Assembly (NCBI RefSeq): GCF_009707465.1
Contig: NZ_CP046120.1
Span: forward strand, 1,951,501 to 2,015,500
Reading direction: 5' to 3'
DNA from: Novosphingobium sp. Gsoil 351
GTDB lineage: Bacteria > Pseudomonadota > Alphaproteobacteria > Sphingomonadales > Sphingomonadaceae
DNA: 64,000 bases
Part shown: positions 33,740 through 41,856 of the stretch, one piece after another
Numbering within the stretch: position 1 is the first letter of the stretch
Layout of the letters: every line of letters starts with the position of its first letter
Made by a program: the position numbers and the translations under genes
Notes under the pieces: generated by a model
What the model saw: only the letters and a program-made list of their open reading frames with translations
Told to the model about the DNA's origin: nothing
Databases searched by the model: none

Positions 33740-33998
33740 GACGCGCGGTTTTGCGCGGCGAAGGCGCTCGAATGCCGCCGGAAGAGCGGCAGCCGATCCG
33801 ATCGGATCGGGTCTGGGGAAAAGTTTTTCCCTTTGATCGACCCAGACATGGTATGGCGGGGGTTCGCCCGTCGAGTCGAACAGAAGCGGAACGCCCGGCG
33901 CGCGGTCCGCCGGGTGTTCGCCAGGAATTGGGGTGGCGTCGGCCTGCAGGCCGACCCGCCGGGACGGGGGTGACGCATGGATTTTACTACAAGGGACG
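33733..33998. mobile_element. Hairpin-rich insertion flanked by 11-bp direct repeats in the nrdA leader
   Basis: TACAAGGGACG occurs at 33733-33743 and again at 33988-33998, bounding 244 bp. The interval is a string of hairpins: CGCGC stem (33742-33757), TGCCGC/GCGGCA (33773-33791), 16-bp palindrome (33794-33809), GTCTGGG/CCCAGAC (33811-33847) enclosing GGGAAAA/TTTTCCC, a 9-bp stem (33892-33916) and the 18-bp palindrome at 33938-33955. No transposase ORF. Direct repeats look like a target duplication, so this may be a non-autonomous element or dispersed repeat. It would be transcribed as part of the nrdA leader and supplies the preferred nrdA start codon. Confidence 0.5.
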
Positions 33999-35992
33999 AA
34001 GTCGCAATGGCGCAGCAGGATCTGGGGTTCACCGCTACGCTGGAACGTGACGAGCAAGCGAGGCCGGCGATGAGCATGGACAAGGACGGCGCCGGGGCGG
34101 ACACGGGCTCGGCCGGATTGGTCGAAGCCATGGCCGCTGGCGCGCTGGCCGCGGCGGCCGTCGCGAGCAAGGACGCCGATTCCAAGGCGATCCACGCCCG
34201 CCGCTTCGACATCGTCACCGACACCGCGCGCGACGCGCTTTTGACCGAATTCGGCAAGGACACGCTCGACGACCGCTACCTGCTGCCCGGCGAGACCTAT
34301 CAGGACCTGTTCGCGCGCGTCGCTGATGCCTATGCCGACGATCAGGGCCACGCCCAGCGGCTCTACGACTATATTTCGAAGCTGTGGTTCATGCCCGCCA
34401 CGCCGGTGCTGTCGAACGGCGGCACCGGCCGCGGCCTGCCGATCTCGTGCTATCTCAACTCGGTCTCGGACAGCCTCGAAGGCATCGTCGGCACCTGGAA
34501 CGAGAACGTCTGGCTGGCCAGCCGCGGCGGCGGGATCGGCACCTACTGGGGCAACGTCCGCGGAATCGGCGAGCCTGTGGGCCTCAACGGCAAGACCAGC
34601 GGGATCATTCCGTTCGTGCGGGTGATGGACAGTCTGACGCTGGCGATCAGCCAGGGCTCGCTGCGGCGCGGCTCGGCGGCGGTCTATCTCGACATCTCGC
34701 ACCCCGAGATCGAGGAATTCCTCGAAATCCGCAAGCCGTCGGGCGACTTCAACCGCAAGGCGCTCAACCTCCACCACGGCGTGCTGCTGACCGACGCGTT
34801 CATGGAAGCCGTGCGCGCCGGCGAGGAGTTCGCGCTGCGCAGCCCAAAGACCGGCGAGGTCCGCGGCAAGGTCGACGCGCGCAGCCTGTTCCAGAAGCTG
34901 GTCGAGACGCGGCTGGCCACCGGCGAGCCGTACATCGTGTTCTCCGACACGGTGAACCGGACGATGCCCAAGCATCACCGCGACCTGGGGCTCAAGGTCT
35001 CGACCTCGAACCTGTGCAGCGAGATAACGCTGCCGACGGGCACCGATCACCTCGGCAACGATCGCACCGCGGTGTGCTGCCTGTCGTCGCTCAACCTAGA
35101 AACCTGGGACGAGTGGAACAAGGACGAGCTGTTCATCGAGGACGTGCTGCGCTTCCTCGACAACGTCCTTCAGGACTACATCGATCGCGCGCCCGAAGAG
35201 ATGGCCCGCGCCAAGTATTCGGCGATGCGCGAGCGGTCGGTGGGCATGGGGGTGATGGGCTTCCATTCGTTCCTCCAGCTCAAGGGCATCGGCTTCGAAA
35301 CCGCGATGGCCAAGGCGATGAACCTCAAGATGTTTCGCCACATCGCCGCCAAGGCCGACGAGGCGTCGCTGATGCTGGCGCAGGAGCGCGGAGCCTGTCC
35401 CGATGCCGCCGACATGGGGGTGATGCAGCGCTTTTCGTGCAAGATGGCGATCGCGCCGACCGCCTCGATCAGCATCATCTGCGGCGGGACGAGCGCGTGC
35501 ATCGAGCCGATCCCGGCCAACATCTATACCCACAAGACGCTGTCGGGCAGCTATTCCATCAAGAACCCGTATCTGGAAAAGCTGCTCCAGGCGAAATCGA
35601 AGGATTCCACCAACGTGTGGAATTCGATCCTCGAGCGCGGGGGTTCGGTCCAACATCTCGACTTCCTCAGCCCCGAGGAGAAGGCGGTCTACAAGACCAG
35701 CTTCGAGATCGACCAGCGCTGGTTGCTCGAATTCGCGGCCGACCGCACGCCGTATATCGACCAGGCGCAGAGCCTGAACCTGTACATCCCCGCCGATGTC
35801 GACAAGTGGGATTTGGCGATGCTCCACTTCCAGGCGTGGGAGCGGGGGATCAAGTCGCTGTATTACCTGCGTTCAAAGTCGGTGCAGCGCGCCGGATTCG
35901 CGGGCGGGGTCGAGGCCGACAACACCTCCGAAGCGCCCAAGTACGAGCTTGGGGGCCAGACCGACTACGAGGAATGCCTGGCGTGTCAGTAA
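33977..35992 (+). CDS. nrdA: Ribonucleoside-diphosphate reductase, alpha subunit (class I)
   Basis: 671 aa from ATG 33977 (GGGGGTGA upstream); ATG 34007 with AAGGGA upstream is a second candidate giving 661 aa. Reduces ribonucleotides to deoxyribonucleotides with NrdB. The thiyl-radical Cys is in SNLCSEITLPT (residue about 347); the partner cysteines are in PISCYLNS and AVCCLSSLN; the C-terminus EECLACQ carries the redox-active pair. No N-terminal ATP-cone domain, so dATP overall-activity control through a cone is not expected in this subunit. nrdB lies 1.2 kb downstream with three small genes between. Confidence 0.96.
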   Translation: MDFTTRDEVAMAQQDLGFTATLERDEQARPAMSMDKDGAGADTGSAGLVEAMAAGALAAAAVASKDADSKAIHARRFDIVTDTARDALLTEFGKDTLDDRYLLPGETYQDLFARVADAYADDQGHAQRLYDYISKLWFMPATPVLSNGGTGRGLPISCYLNSVSDSLEGIVGTWNENVWLASRGGGIGTYWGNVRGIGEPVGLNGKTSGIIPFVRVMDSLTLAISQGSLRRGSAAVYLDISHPEIEEFLEIRKPSGDFNRKALNLHHGVLLTDAFMEAVRAGEEFALRSPKTGEVRGKVDARSLFQKLVETRLATGEPYIVFSDTVNRTMPKHHRDLGLKVSTSNLCSEITLPTGTDHLGNDRTAVCCLSSLNLETWDEWNKDELFIEDVLRFLDNVLQDYIDRAPEEMARAKYSAMRERSVGMGVMGFHSFLQLKGIGFETAMAKAMNLKMFRHIAAKADEASLMLAQERGACPDAADMGVMQRFSCKMAIAPTASISIICGGTSACIEPIPANIYTHKTLSGSYSIKNPYLEKLLQAKSKDSTNVWNSILERGGSVQHLDFLSPEEKAVYKTSFEIDQRWLLEFAADRTPYIDQAQSLNLYIPADVDKWDLAMLHFQAWERGIKSLYYLRSKSVQRAGFAGGVEADNTSEAPKYELGGQTDYEECLACQ

Positions 35993-36057
35993 GCCGCTAG
36001 GCCCCGGCGCGGAGGGCGGCGTGGACGGTATGCGGTATCCCCGAAGCGGTGTTGCGG

Positions 36058-36297
36058 ATGATCTACGGTATTCCCGAGGCGGTGTTCTGGACGGTCGGCG
36101 CGGTATCGGTGGTGATCGGCCTGCTGCTGATCTTGCGCCGCGAGCGGATCGTGCGCTGCCTGCGCTGGTGGCTGATCAAGCAACTGCGCTGGGTCCGCAG
36201 CCCGCGCTATCGCACCTACTTGCGGATCAACGGTTGGCTGCTGTTCGTGCTGGGAACGCTGATGCTGGTGCTCATGACGCTCAAGCCCGCGCGGTGA
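36058..36297 (+). CDS. Small two-helix membrane protein
   Basis: 79 aa from ATG 36058; GTG 36049 is an alternative. Two hydrophobic helices (about 8-28 and 58-75) flank a basic, Trp/Arg-rich loop (RRERIVRCLRWWLIKQLRWVRSPRYRTYLR). No known family. The coding start lies within a 33-bp tandem duplication (36034-36053 and 36067-36086) that repeats the codons for GIPEAV in frame, so the true start is uncertain. Adjacent to a second small membrane gene 2 bp downstream. Confidence 0.6.
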   Translation: MIYGIPEAVFWTVGAVSVVIGLLLILRRERIVRCLRWWLIKQLRWVRSPRYRTYLRINGWLLFVLGTLMLVLMTLKPAR

Positions 36298-36299
36298 CG

Positions 36300-36482
36300 A
36301 TGGCGCTGCCCGCATGGCCATGGCTGCTCGCCGCGGTGAGCGCGGCGCTGGCGATCCACGGCGGGTGGCGGGCGTTCCGCGCGCAGACCGCCGCGCCGCG
36401 CCCGGGCATCGTCGAGTTCGGCGTCGGCATGGCCGGGATCGCGATGCTGCTGCCGCGGCTGGCGGGGGTCTATATCCCGTGA
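36300..36482 (+). CDS. 60-aa hydrophobic protein
   Basis: ATG 36300, two bases after the previous stop. Two hydrophobic segments (MALPAWPWLLAAVSAALAIH and GVGMAGIAMLLPRLAGVYI) with a short basic loop. No family recognised. Tight spacing suggests an operon with the preceding small membrane protein. Coding potential is supported mainly by context and the hydrophobic pattern. Confidence 0.5.
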   Translation: MALPAWPWLLAAVSAALAIHGGWRAFRAQTAAPRPGIVEFGVGMAGIAMLLPRLAGVYIP

Positions 36483-36512
36483 CCTGCCCAATCCCGCTCG
36501 AACGTCCCAACC

Positions 36513-36596
36513 CCGCTCATCCCGAGCGAAGTCGAGGGATCGTGCGCAATCTTGAACCCATGCGCAGCGTGTCTCGACTTCGCTCGACACGAGCGG
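36513..36596. repeat. Dispersed palindromic repeat, copy 3
   Basis: 84 bp beginning CCGCTCATCCCGAGCGAAGT and ending CTCGACACGAGCGG; the ends are inverted repeats. Same family as 23696, 32096 and 61228. Confidence 0.78.
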
Positions 36597-36623
36597 AATT
36601 CGTCGGGCTGGTCTCGCGCCGAA

Positions 36624-36655
36624 AGAAAAACGCCCCCCCGGCCGTCGGGGAGGCG
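36624..36655 (-). terminator. Rho-independent terminator of the DUF2171 gene
   Basis: On the minus strand a GC-rich stem, GCGCCTCCCCG with CGGGGGGGC (some slippage in pairing), ends in TTTTTC. It lies about 58 bp past the DUF2171 stop. Confidence 0.7.
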
Positions 36656-36712
36656 CCTTCCGGCGACGTTGGGCCGCCTGTCCGCGAAGGGTTTAGGGAA
36701 CTCTCTCGCGGA

Positions 36713-36955
36713 TTACTCTTCTTCTTCCATCGCATAGGCGTTGGCCGCGGTCGCGCTGAGGCGGACGGTGCCGCCCTCGACGTCGGCGACGAGGCCGCGG
36801 GCGATATAGTGGTGGTGGCCCTGATGGCTGCCCATGCCGCTGTCGGCCTTGGTCAGCTTGATCCGGTCGCCCTCGAGCTTGTCGATGGTGCCGAGGTGGA
36901 CCCCGTCGGCGCCGATCACTTCCATGTGCTCGCGCAGTTCGCTGGCATCGGTCAT
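36713..36955 (-). CDS. DUF2171 domain protein
   Basis: 80 aa: MTDASELREHMEVIGADGVHLGTIDKLEGDRIKLTK, then SHQGHHHYIARGLVADVEGGTVRLS. This is the DUF2171 pattern, a small beta-barrel related to PRC-barrels. Soluble, acidic tail (MEEEE). An EcfG-type promoter lies 57-81 bp upstream, so it is probably a member of the general stress regulon. The start at 36955 has AGGAGAC upstream; a terminator follows. Confidence 0.9.
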   Translation of the reverse strand: MTDASELREHMEVIGADGVHLGTIDKLEGDRIKLTKADSGMGSHQGHHHYIARGLVADVEGGTVRLSATAANAYAMEEEE

Positions 36956-37011
36956 GGCAAGTCTCCTGTTGCGGTGTCGGCCGGGAAAGCGCCCGGCGCT
37001 GTCGGACCATC

Positions 37012-37036
37012 AACCCGCCGCGCCCCCGCCCGTTCC
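37012..37036 (-). promoter_or_regulatory. EcfG-type promoter candidate for the DUF2171 gene
   Basis: On the minus strand GGAAC (37036-37032), 16-bp spacer, GGTT (37015-37012). Same pattern and same -10 variant as the site before the KaiC-like gene, about 57 bp upstream of the DUF2171 start. Confidence 0.5.
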
Positions 37037-37092
37037 CGGCGAGGCGCCGCGCAATCGCCGCCACCTGTCCACCGCCGCGTTCCTGCCGCCGC

Positions 37093-37121
37093 TTACGCAG
37101 CGCGCGTCGCTCGCCTATATT
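37093..37121 (+). promoter_or_regulatory. Candidate nrdB promoter
   Basis: TTACGC (37093-37098), 17-bp spacer, TATATT (37116-37121), 39 bp before the nrdB ATG. The -10 is good, the -35 moderate. No dyad like that at nrdA was found here. Confidence 0.45.
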
Positions 37122-37160
37122 CACCCATTCGCCCACCCCAACCCGCACAGGGAATCTGAC

Positions 37161-38234
37161 ATGTCGCTGCTCGAAGCCCGCAAGACCTACAAGCCTTTCG
37201 AATACCCGTGGGCCTACGAGTTCTGGAAGCGCCAGCAGCAGATCCACTGGATGCCCGAGGAGGTGCCGCTGGGCGAGGACTGCCGCGATTGGGCGCAGAA
37301 GATTTCCGAGCACGAGCGCAACCTGCTCACCCAGATATTCCGCTTCTTCACCCAGGCCGACATCGAGGTGCAGGATTGCTACCACGATAAGTACGGCCGC
37401 GTGTTCAAGCCGACCGAGATCAAGATGATGCTGGCGGCGTTCTCCAACATGGAGACCGTCCACATCGCCGCCTACAGCCACCTGCTCGACACGATCGGCA
37501 TGCCCGAGAGCGAGTACGGCATGTTCCTGGAATACCAGGAGATGCGCGACAAGCACGATTACCTCGCCCAGTTCGGGGTCGACAGCGACGAGGACATCGC
37601 CCGCACGCTCGCCATGTTCGGCGGCTTCACCGAAGGGCTGCAACTGTTCGCCAGCTTCGCGATGCTGATGAACTTCCCGCGCTTCAACAAGATGAAGGGC
37701 ATGGGCCAGATCGTCAGCTGGTCGGTCCGCGACGAAAGCCTCCACTGCGAAGGCATCACCAAGCTGTTCCACGCCTTCACCAAGGAGCGCGACTGCCTGA
37801 CCAAGGCGGTGAAGGAAGACATCATCGATTGCTGCCAGAAGACCGTGAGGCTGGAGGACGCGTTCATCGACCTGGCGTTCGAGCAGGGCCCGGTCCCGGG
37901 GATGAGCCCCAACGAGATCAAGCGCTACATCCGCTACATCGCCGACTGGCGCCTGGGCCAGCTCGGCCTCAAGCCGGTCTACATGATCGAGGACCACCCC
38001 CTCCCCTGGCTCGCCCCGCTGCTCAACGGGGTGGAACACGCCAACTTCTTCGAAACCCGCGCGACCGAGTATTCGAAGGCCGCCACACGGGGCAATTGGA
38101 ACGACGTGTGGTCGAACTTCGACCAGCGGAGGAAGGCCAAGACGGGCGAGGCGGCGAACGAGGGCGCCGCGGAAGTCGAGGCCGGGGAGCCGGATATGTT
38201 TGGCGAGGCGGCTGGGGCGCAGGCGGCGGAGTAG
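37161..38234 (+). CDS. nrdB: Ribonucleoside-diphosphate reductase, beta subunit (class I)
   Basis: 357 aa. The radical-generating subunit: metal ligands in TQADIEVQDCY, NMETVHIAAYSH and SVRDESLHCEG; the tyrosyl radical residue is expected in HIAAYSHLLD. Start ATG 37161 (MSLLEARKTYKPFEYPWA) after CAGGGAATC. The C-terminus ends with an Ala/Glu-rich tail, EPDMFGEAAG, that would bind NrdA. It has its own candidate promoter, consistent with its separation from nrdA. Confidence 0.96.
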   Translation: MSLLEARKTYKPFEYPWAYEFWKRQQQIHWMPEEVPLGEDCRDWAQKISEHERNLLTQIFRFFTQADIEVQDCYHDKYGRVFKPTEIKMMLAAFSNMETVHIAAYSHLLDTIGMPESEYGMFLEYQEMRDKHDYLAQFGVDSDEDIARTLAMFGGFTEGLQLFASFAMLMNFPRFNKMKGMGQIVSWSVRDESLHCEGITKLFHAFTKERDCLTKAVKEDIIDCCQKTVRLEDAFIDLAFEQGPVPGMSPNEIKRYIRYIADWRLGQLGLKPVYMIEDHPLPWLAPLLNGVEHANFFETRATEYSKAATRGNWNDVWSNFDQRRKAKTGEAANEGAAEVEAGEPDMFGEAAGAQAAE

Positions 38235-38264
38235 CCATACGAAGCCAGCCGCGGGTTGGCGAGA

Positions 38265-38302
38265 GGTTGGTTGGGCACCGGCCTGCGCCGGGGCGACGAT
38301 GA
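38265..38302. repeat. GGTTGGGC/CCGGCC intergenic repeat, unit 1
   Basis: AGGTTGGTTGGGCACC followed by the hairpin CCGGCCTGCGCCGGGG and CGACG. Near-identical sequence at 38738 and a partial inverted copy at 38672. Seen after nrdB. Confidence 0.6.
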
Positions 38303-38364
38303 AGCGCCGGGTGGGCGACAGGGGTTTTGCGCTTTGTTTACCGGGCGCGCCGTAGGCCTCGGTG

Positions 38365-38670
38365 ATGCCGCCGCCGTTCGACGCGATCCTCACCCTCGCC
38401 AACGTCGCGACCGCGCTGATCGTGCTGAACTTCGTCGTCTTCGCCGCGTTCGGGTTCGACAAGGTAGCGGCCGAGAACGGCCGGCGGCGGATCGCGGAGG
38501 CGACGTTGCTGGGCTGGGCGCTGCTAGGCGGCACCCCCGGCGCCTACGCGGGCCGCGCGCTGTTCCGCCACAAGACGCGCAAGCAGCCGTTCTCCCGCTC
38601 GCTCCACGGCATCGGCATCGCGGTCCTGCAGGTGGTTGGGTTGACCGTGCTGGCGGCGTTCAAACTCTAA
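38365..38670 (+). CDS. DUF1294 membrane protein
   Basis: 101 aa from ATG 38365 (GTG 38362 also possible). Two to three transmembrane helices; the pattern FDKVAAENGRRRIAEATLLGWALLGGTPGAYAGRALFRHKTRKQPF is diagnostic for DUF1294 (FDK..A..g.wRi.E..L...al.GG..ga..gm..frHKt.k..F). Found alone or fused to cold-shock domains in other bacteria; function unknown. Flanked on both sides by intergenic repeat units. Confidence 0.88.
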   Translation: MPPPFDAILTLANVATALIVLNFVVFAAFGFDKVAAENGRRRIAEATLLGWALLGGTPGAYAGRALFRHKTRKQPFSRSLHGIGIAVLQVVGLTVLAAFKL

Positions 38671-38671
38671 C

Positions 38672-38696
38672 CGTCGCCCCGGCGGAGGCCGGGGCC
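38672..38696. repeat. GGTTGGGC/CCGGCC intergenic repeat, inverted partial unit
   Basis: CGTCGCCCCGGCGGAGGCCG and onward, the inverse of the hairpin part of the units at 38265 and 38738. It begins immediately after the DUF1294 stop. Confidence 0.55.
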
Positions 38697-38737
38697 TAGA
38701 TGACTTCGCGTCATGGCACCCTCGGCTTCAGGACGAA

Positions 38738-38772
38738 AGGTTGGTTGGGCCCCGGCCTGCGCGGCGCGATGG
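38738..38772. repeat. GGTTGGGC/CCGGCC intergenic repeat, unit 2
   Basis: AGGTTGGTTGGGCCCCGGCC followed by TGCGCGGCG; nearly the same as unit 1. It overlaps the 5' end of the downstream HTH gene, so that gene's start may have been created by the repeat. Confidence 0.6.
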
Positions 38773-39154
38773 GTGGACGCCCGCGCGGCAGGGGCAGCTG
38801 ATCGGGCTGATCGCCGAGACGGGCAGCGTGATCGCGGCGTGCCGGCGGCTGGGGATCGGGCGCGAGAGCGCGTACCGGCTGCGCGCGCGGGCAGGCGCAG
38901 CCGGTTTCGCGGCGGCGTGGGACGCGGTGCTGGGCCGGCGGCACGCGCCGGTCGATCTCGCATCGGCGAAGTCCACAGGTCTGTCCGCCGGGTACCGCTG
39001 CGAGCATGGCCTGATCCAGGTCGTCATGTACGCCGGGCGCTATGCCCGAAACCTGCGGAAGCCCGACAATTCGGCGCTGCTCCAGCACCTCGCGCAGCTT
39101 GACCGGGCGCTGGCCGCGGACGACGCCGGCGCGCGCAAGTCACAGGTTTTATAA
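38741..39154 (+). CDS. Terminase small subunit-like HTH protein
   Basis: 137 aa from TTG 38741. The N-terminal helix-turn-helix (GWTPARQGQLIGLIAETGSVIAACRRLGIGRESAYRLRAR) is of the type found in phage terminase small subunits and in a family of sphingomonad chromosomal proteins; the broken gene at 60236 is a relative. The C-terminal half has the stretch EHGLIQVVMYAGRYARNLRKPDN. The first codons lie in an intergenic repeat and no good ribosome site is seen, so expression is doubtful. No other phage genes are nearby. Confidence 0.55.
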   Translation: MVGPRPARRDGWTPARQGQLIGLIAETGSVIAACRRLGIGRESAYRLRARAGAAGFAAAWDAVLGRRHAPVDLASAKSTGLSAGYRCEHGLIQVVMYAGRYARNLRKPDNSALLQHLAQLDRALAADDAGARKSQVL

Positions 39155-39212
39155 TGGCGTTTGGCGGTCCAGCCGGGTGCGCGCGGCGGCGGGTTTTTCG
39201 GCCCCGCGCGCG

Positions 39213-39838
39213 TCAGCACCAGCTTGCGCGCGCCTCGCCCATATATGTCCGGGCCACCCCGGCCTCGATCAGCACTTCGGCCGCGGTCTCCGTCCGCCCG
39301 CGCACCGTGCGCCGCGCGGTCATCAGTTCGCGGCCGTATTTGTCGGTCGGACGATCGAGCCGGGGGGACCAGTTCGAACGGGGCGGCGTTGACCCAGCGC
39401 TGGAGCACGGCGGTGGCGCGTTCGGCGCCGAGCGCCTCGGCCGGGCAGCGGGCGCGGACTTCGGGGGCGTCGATGCCGACGATGCGGACGGTGCGCTGCG
39501 CGATTTTCAGCGTATCGCCATCGACCACGCACAGCGCCCCGCGCCCCGCGCCGCAGCGGGTGAACGCACCGTCGACCGCGACCGGGCGGGCTTCGAGAAA
39601 GGCGGGCGGGGCGAAGGCGATGGCGTTGCGCCACAGCACCCACAGCGCGGCGATGACGACGATCCCCAGCCACCAGCGGATCGCCCGCCAGAAACGGACG
39701 AGGATGTTGGGGCGGCCAGAGCGTTTGGCCGATTCTCCGCGCCACTGCGCGGCGGGCAGGACATGGCCGTAATCCTCGGGCCGGGTCCACGATTTGGGCG
39801 CCTTGGGGCGTCTGCGAAAGGGGGATGAGATCGCCCAT
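39213..39838 (-). pseudogene. Thermonuclease (SNase-like) family protein with two +1 frameshifts
   Basis: Reads as one membrane-anchored nuclease when two one-base insertions are removed. From ATG 39838: MGDLIP, then a shift in a run of five G (plus strand 39820-39824), then FRRRPKAPKSWTRPEDYG, one transmembrane helix (WLGIVVIAALWVLW) and the SNase core VVDGDTLKI...VRIVGIDAPE. A second shift falls in a run of six G (39362-39367), after which RLDRPTDKYGREL and ARASWC finish the domain at 39213. Corrected length about 207 aa. The catalytic-region Asp/Arg motifs (GDT, DKYGR) are intact. Both shifts in G runs suggest assembly error or recent decay. Confidence 0.75.
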
Positions 39839-39947
39839 GGCGGCGGTGTAGCCCAACGCGGCGGATGCAAGAAGGGGCGACGGACCGGGCCCGCCGCCCC
39901 TGTTCTCACGGACCCGCCGCGCGGGGCCACGCCTGGTGGCGGTGCGG

Positions 39948-40349
39948 CTAGTCGGCCTTCTTGTCCTTGCCGGCCTTGACCTTGGCGCCCCCCTTGGCGG
40001 TGTGCGCGGCATGGGCATCGGCCGAGACCGTGGCGCCGCCCTCGGCCGAGGCGGCGGTGTCGTGCGCCGCGGCGACGGCTTCCTGCGCCCGCTCGGTGGC
40101 GGTGGCGACGGTCGCCTGCGCGGTGTCCGACGCCTGCGCCGAGGTGCTGGCGATGCGGTCGGCCACGGTATCGGCGGTGGTGCCGACGCCGTTGACCGCG
40201 CCGTTGGCGGCGCCATTGGCCTGGCCGGTCACGGCGCCGACGCCAGCGCCAACCCCGGCGCCAACCCCGGCGCCCACCTGGGCCTGCGCGGTCGCGCCCG
40301 TGGCGAGGAGGAGCGCGAGCGCGGCGGTGGAAACGATGGTCTTGGTCAT
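39948..40349 (-). CDS. Exported Ala/Gly-rich low-complexity protein
   Basis: 133 aa, signal peptide about 1-23 (cleavage after AQA). A short tandem GAGV repeat (four units, residues 26-41) is followed by an Ala/Thr-rich helical stretch (TADTVADRIASTSAQASDTAQATVATATERAQEAVAAA) and a Lys-rich tail. Probably periplasmic; no fold or function recognised. Start at 40349. Composition alone cannot exclude a spurious ORF, but the signal peptide is clear. Confidence 0.65.
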   Translation of the reverse strand: MTKTIVSTAALALLLATGATAQAQVGAGVGAGVGAGVGAVTGQANGAANGAVNGVGTTADTVADRIASTSAQASDTAQATVATATERAQEAVAAAHDTAASAEGGATVSADAHAAHTAKGGAKVKAGKDKKAD

Positions 40350-40500
40350 GGATTTTGCGTCCCGTTGTGCTGTTGTGCTTGAGGGACGCGCGATGTGCCG
40401 GGTGCCCCCGCCGCTGGCTACCCCCGGCGCGGCGGAGCGCGCCGGAGCCGGGGCGGGCGGCATCCGTTCATCTGCGGTTTAGGCGGGGTTTATCCGCGGT

Positions 40501-41766
40501 TCAGCTTGGCGGCCCGCGCAGGGCCCGGCGATCGACCGCCGCGGCGACCGCGACGTCCATCGTCACATTGCCGACGGTGCGCATGAGGTCGGGCAGCATC
40601 TCGACCGCGACGAGCAGCGCCAGCGGGCCGATCGGCACGCCCATCGCGAGCGCGATCGGCCCGATGTTGGCGATGAAGCTGATCGAGCCGGGCAGGCTGG
40701 GCGCGCCCAGCGAGCTGAGCAGCGACACCGCGACCCCCGCGGCGAGCGCTGCGGGCGTCAGCTCGACCCCCGCGAGGTGCGCGACATAGACCGCGACCGC
40801 GATGTTCATCGCCGGGCTGGTCGCGCGGAACAGTGCCACCGCCAGCGGCAGGACGTAGTCCGCGCTGGTCTCGCTCAGGCCCAGGCGGCGCGCGGCGGAG
40901 AGCATCGCGGGCAGGCTGGCTAGCGAGGACTGGGTCGAGAGCGCCACCGTCTGCGGCGCCAGCATCGCCGCGGCGAACGCGCGCGGGCTTTGCCGGGCCA
41001 GGCCCAGCGCGACCGCGTAGGCGCCGAGCAGCACGACCCCGCCGACCGTGCTGACGATGACGATATAATGCGCCAGCGCCCCGACCGCGGCCGCGCCGCT
41101 CTTCGCCGCCACCCCCAGCGCCAGCGCCATGACCCCGATCGGGGCCAGCGCCAGCACCCAGCCGACGACCACCAGCATAGCCCCGGCGATCGCTTCGAAC
41201 AGATGCTGAAGCGTCCGTCGCGGCTCGCCTCCAAGCCGGGTCGAGGCGAGCGCGAACAGCGTCATGAACACCACCACCGGCAGCAGCGCGCCCCCCGCCG
41301 CCGCCGCGACGACGTTGTCGGGGACGAGCGCGGCGAGGAAGTCGGCGAGCGTAGGCAGCGGCGCGTCCGCGCCCGCGTCGGCCAGTCTCAGCGCGGCGGC
41401 GGCCTCGGGCGGGACCGGCGACCAGGCCAGCAGCAGCGGGGTCAGCAGCGCCGCCATCACCGCGCTGGCCAGCAGGATCGCGGCGAACAGCCCCACCGAC
41501 GCGCGCGCCATCGTCCCGCCCCGCGCCGCGGCGACGGTCCGCACGATCCCGGTGAACAGCAGCGCGGCGACCAGCGGCAGGATCGTCATCTGCAGCCCGC
41601 GCAGCCACAGCGCCCCCACCGGATCGGCGATCGCCAGCACCGCGGGCAGCGCAGCGCTGTCGCGCAGGGCGAGACCGGACGCGAGCCCCGCGACGAGCCC
41701 GGCGAAGGTCCACGCGGTGGGCACGCGGATCTCGGGAAGAGGCGACGCGTTGCGATCTTCGGACAT
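40501..41766 (-). CDS. Dicarboxylate/amino acid:cation symporter (DAACS family)
   Basis: 421 aa from ATG 41766, which has GGGGAAG upstream; a second ATG at 41820 would add 18 residues. About eight transmembrane helices plus re-entrant loops. The motifs [15 protein letters not shown] (serine-rich re-entrant loop) and [23 protein letters not shown] match the GltP/DctA family. It imports glutamate, aspartate or C4-dicarboxylates with Na+ or H+. It is divergent from glmM with 90 bp between starts. Confidence 0.9.
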   Translation of the reverse strand: MSEDRNASPLPEIRVPTAWTFAGLVAGLASGLALRDSAALPAVLAIADPVGALWLRGLQMTILPLVAALLFTGIVRTVAAARGGTMARASVGLFAAILLASAVMAALLTPLLLAWSPVPPEAAAALRLADAGADAPLPTLADFLAALVPDNVVAAAAGGALLPVVVFMTLFALASTRLGGEPRRTLQHLFEAIAGAMLVVVGWVLALAPIGVMALALGVAAKSGAAAVGALAHYIVIVSTVGGVVLLGAYAVALGLARQSPRAFAAAMLAPQTVALSTQSSLASLPAMLSAARRLGLSETSADYVLPLAVALFRATSPAMNIAVAVYVAHLAGVELTPAALAAGVAVSLLSSLGAPSLPGSISFIANIGPIALAMGVPIGPLALLVAVEMLPDLMRTVGNVTMDVAVAAAVDRRALRGPPS

Positions 41767-41856
41767 GCCGTGCTTCCCCGCCGCGACTGGAGGGGTGACA
41801 TTACCCGGCGCTCGCGGCATGGCAATCGCCGGGCGAATTCGAGCTTCGGGACGCAC

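Noticed and set aside
33701..33973. A 90-codon ORF across the nrdA leader insertion
   Set aside because: Reads through palindromes in several frames, has no ribosome site and looks like repeat-derived sequence.
33744..33987. Cobalamin riboswitch or tRNA-like leader before nrdA
   Set aside because: No B12-box pattern (GCCACTG-like) was found and the enzyme is class I, which is B12-independent.
38741..39154. Prophage remnant based on terminase-like HTH
   Set aside because: No portal, capsid, integrase or attachment sites nearby; related HTH genes are scattered in sphingomonad chromosomes.
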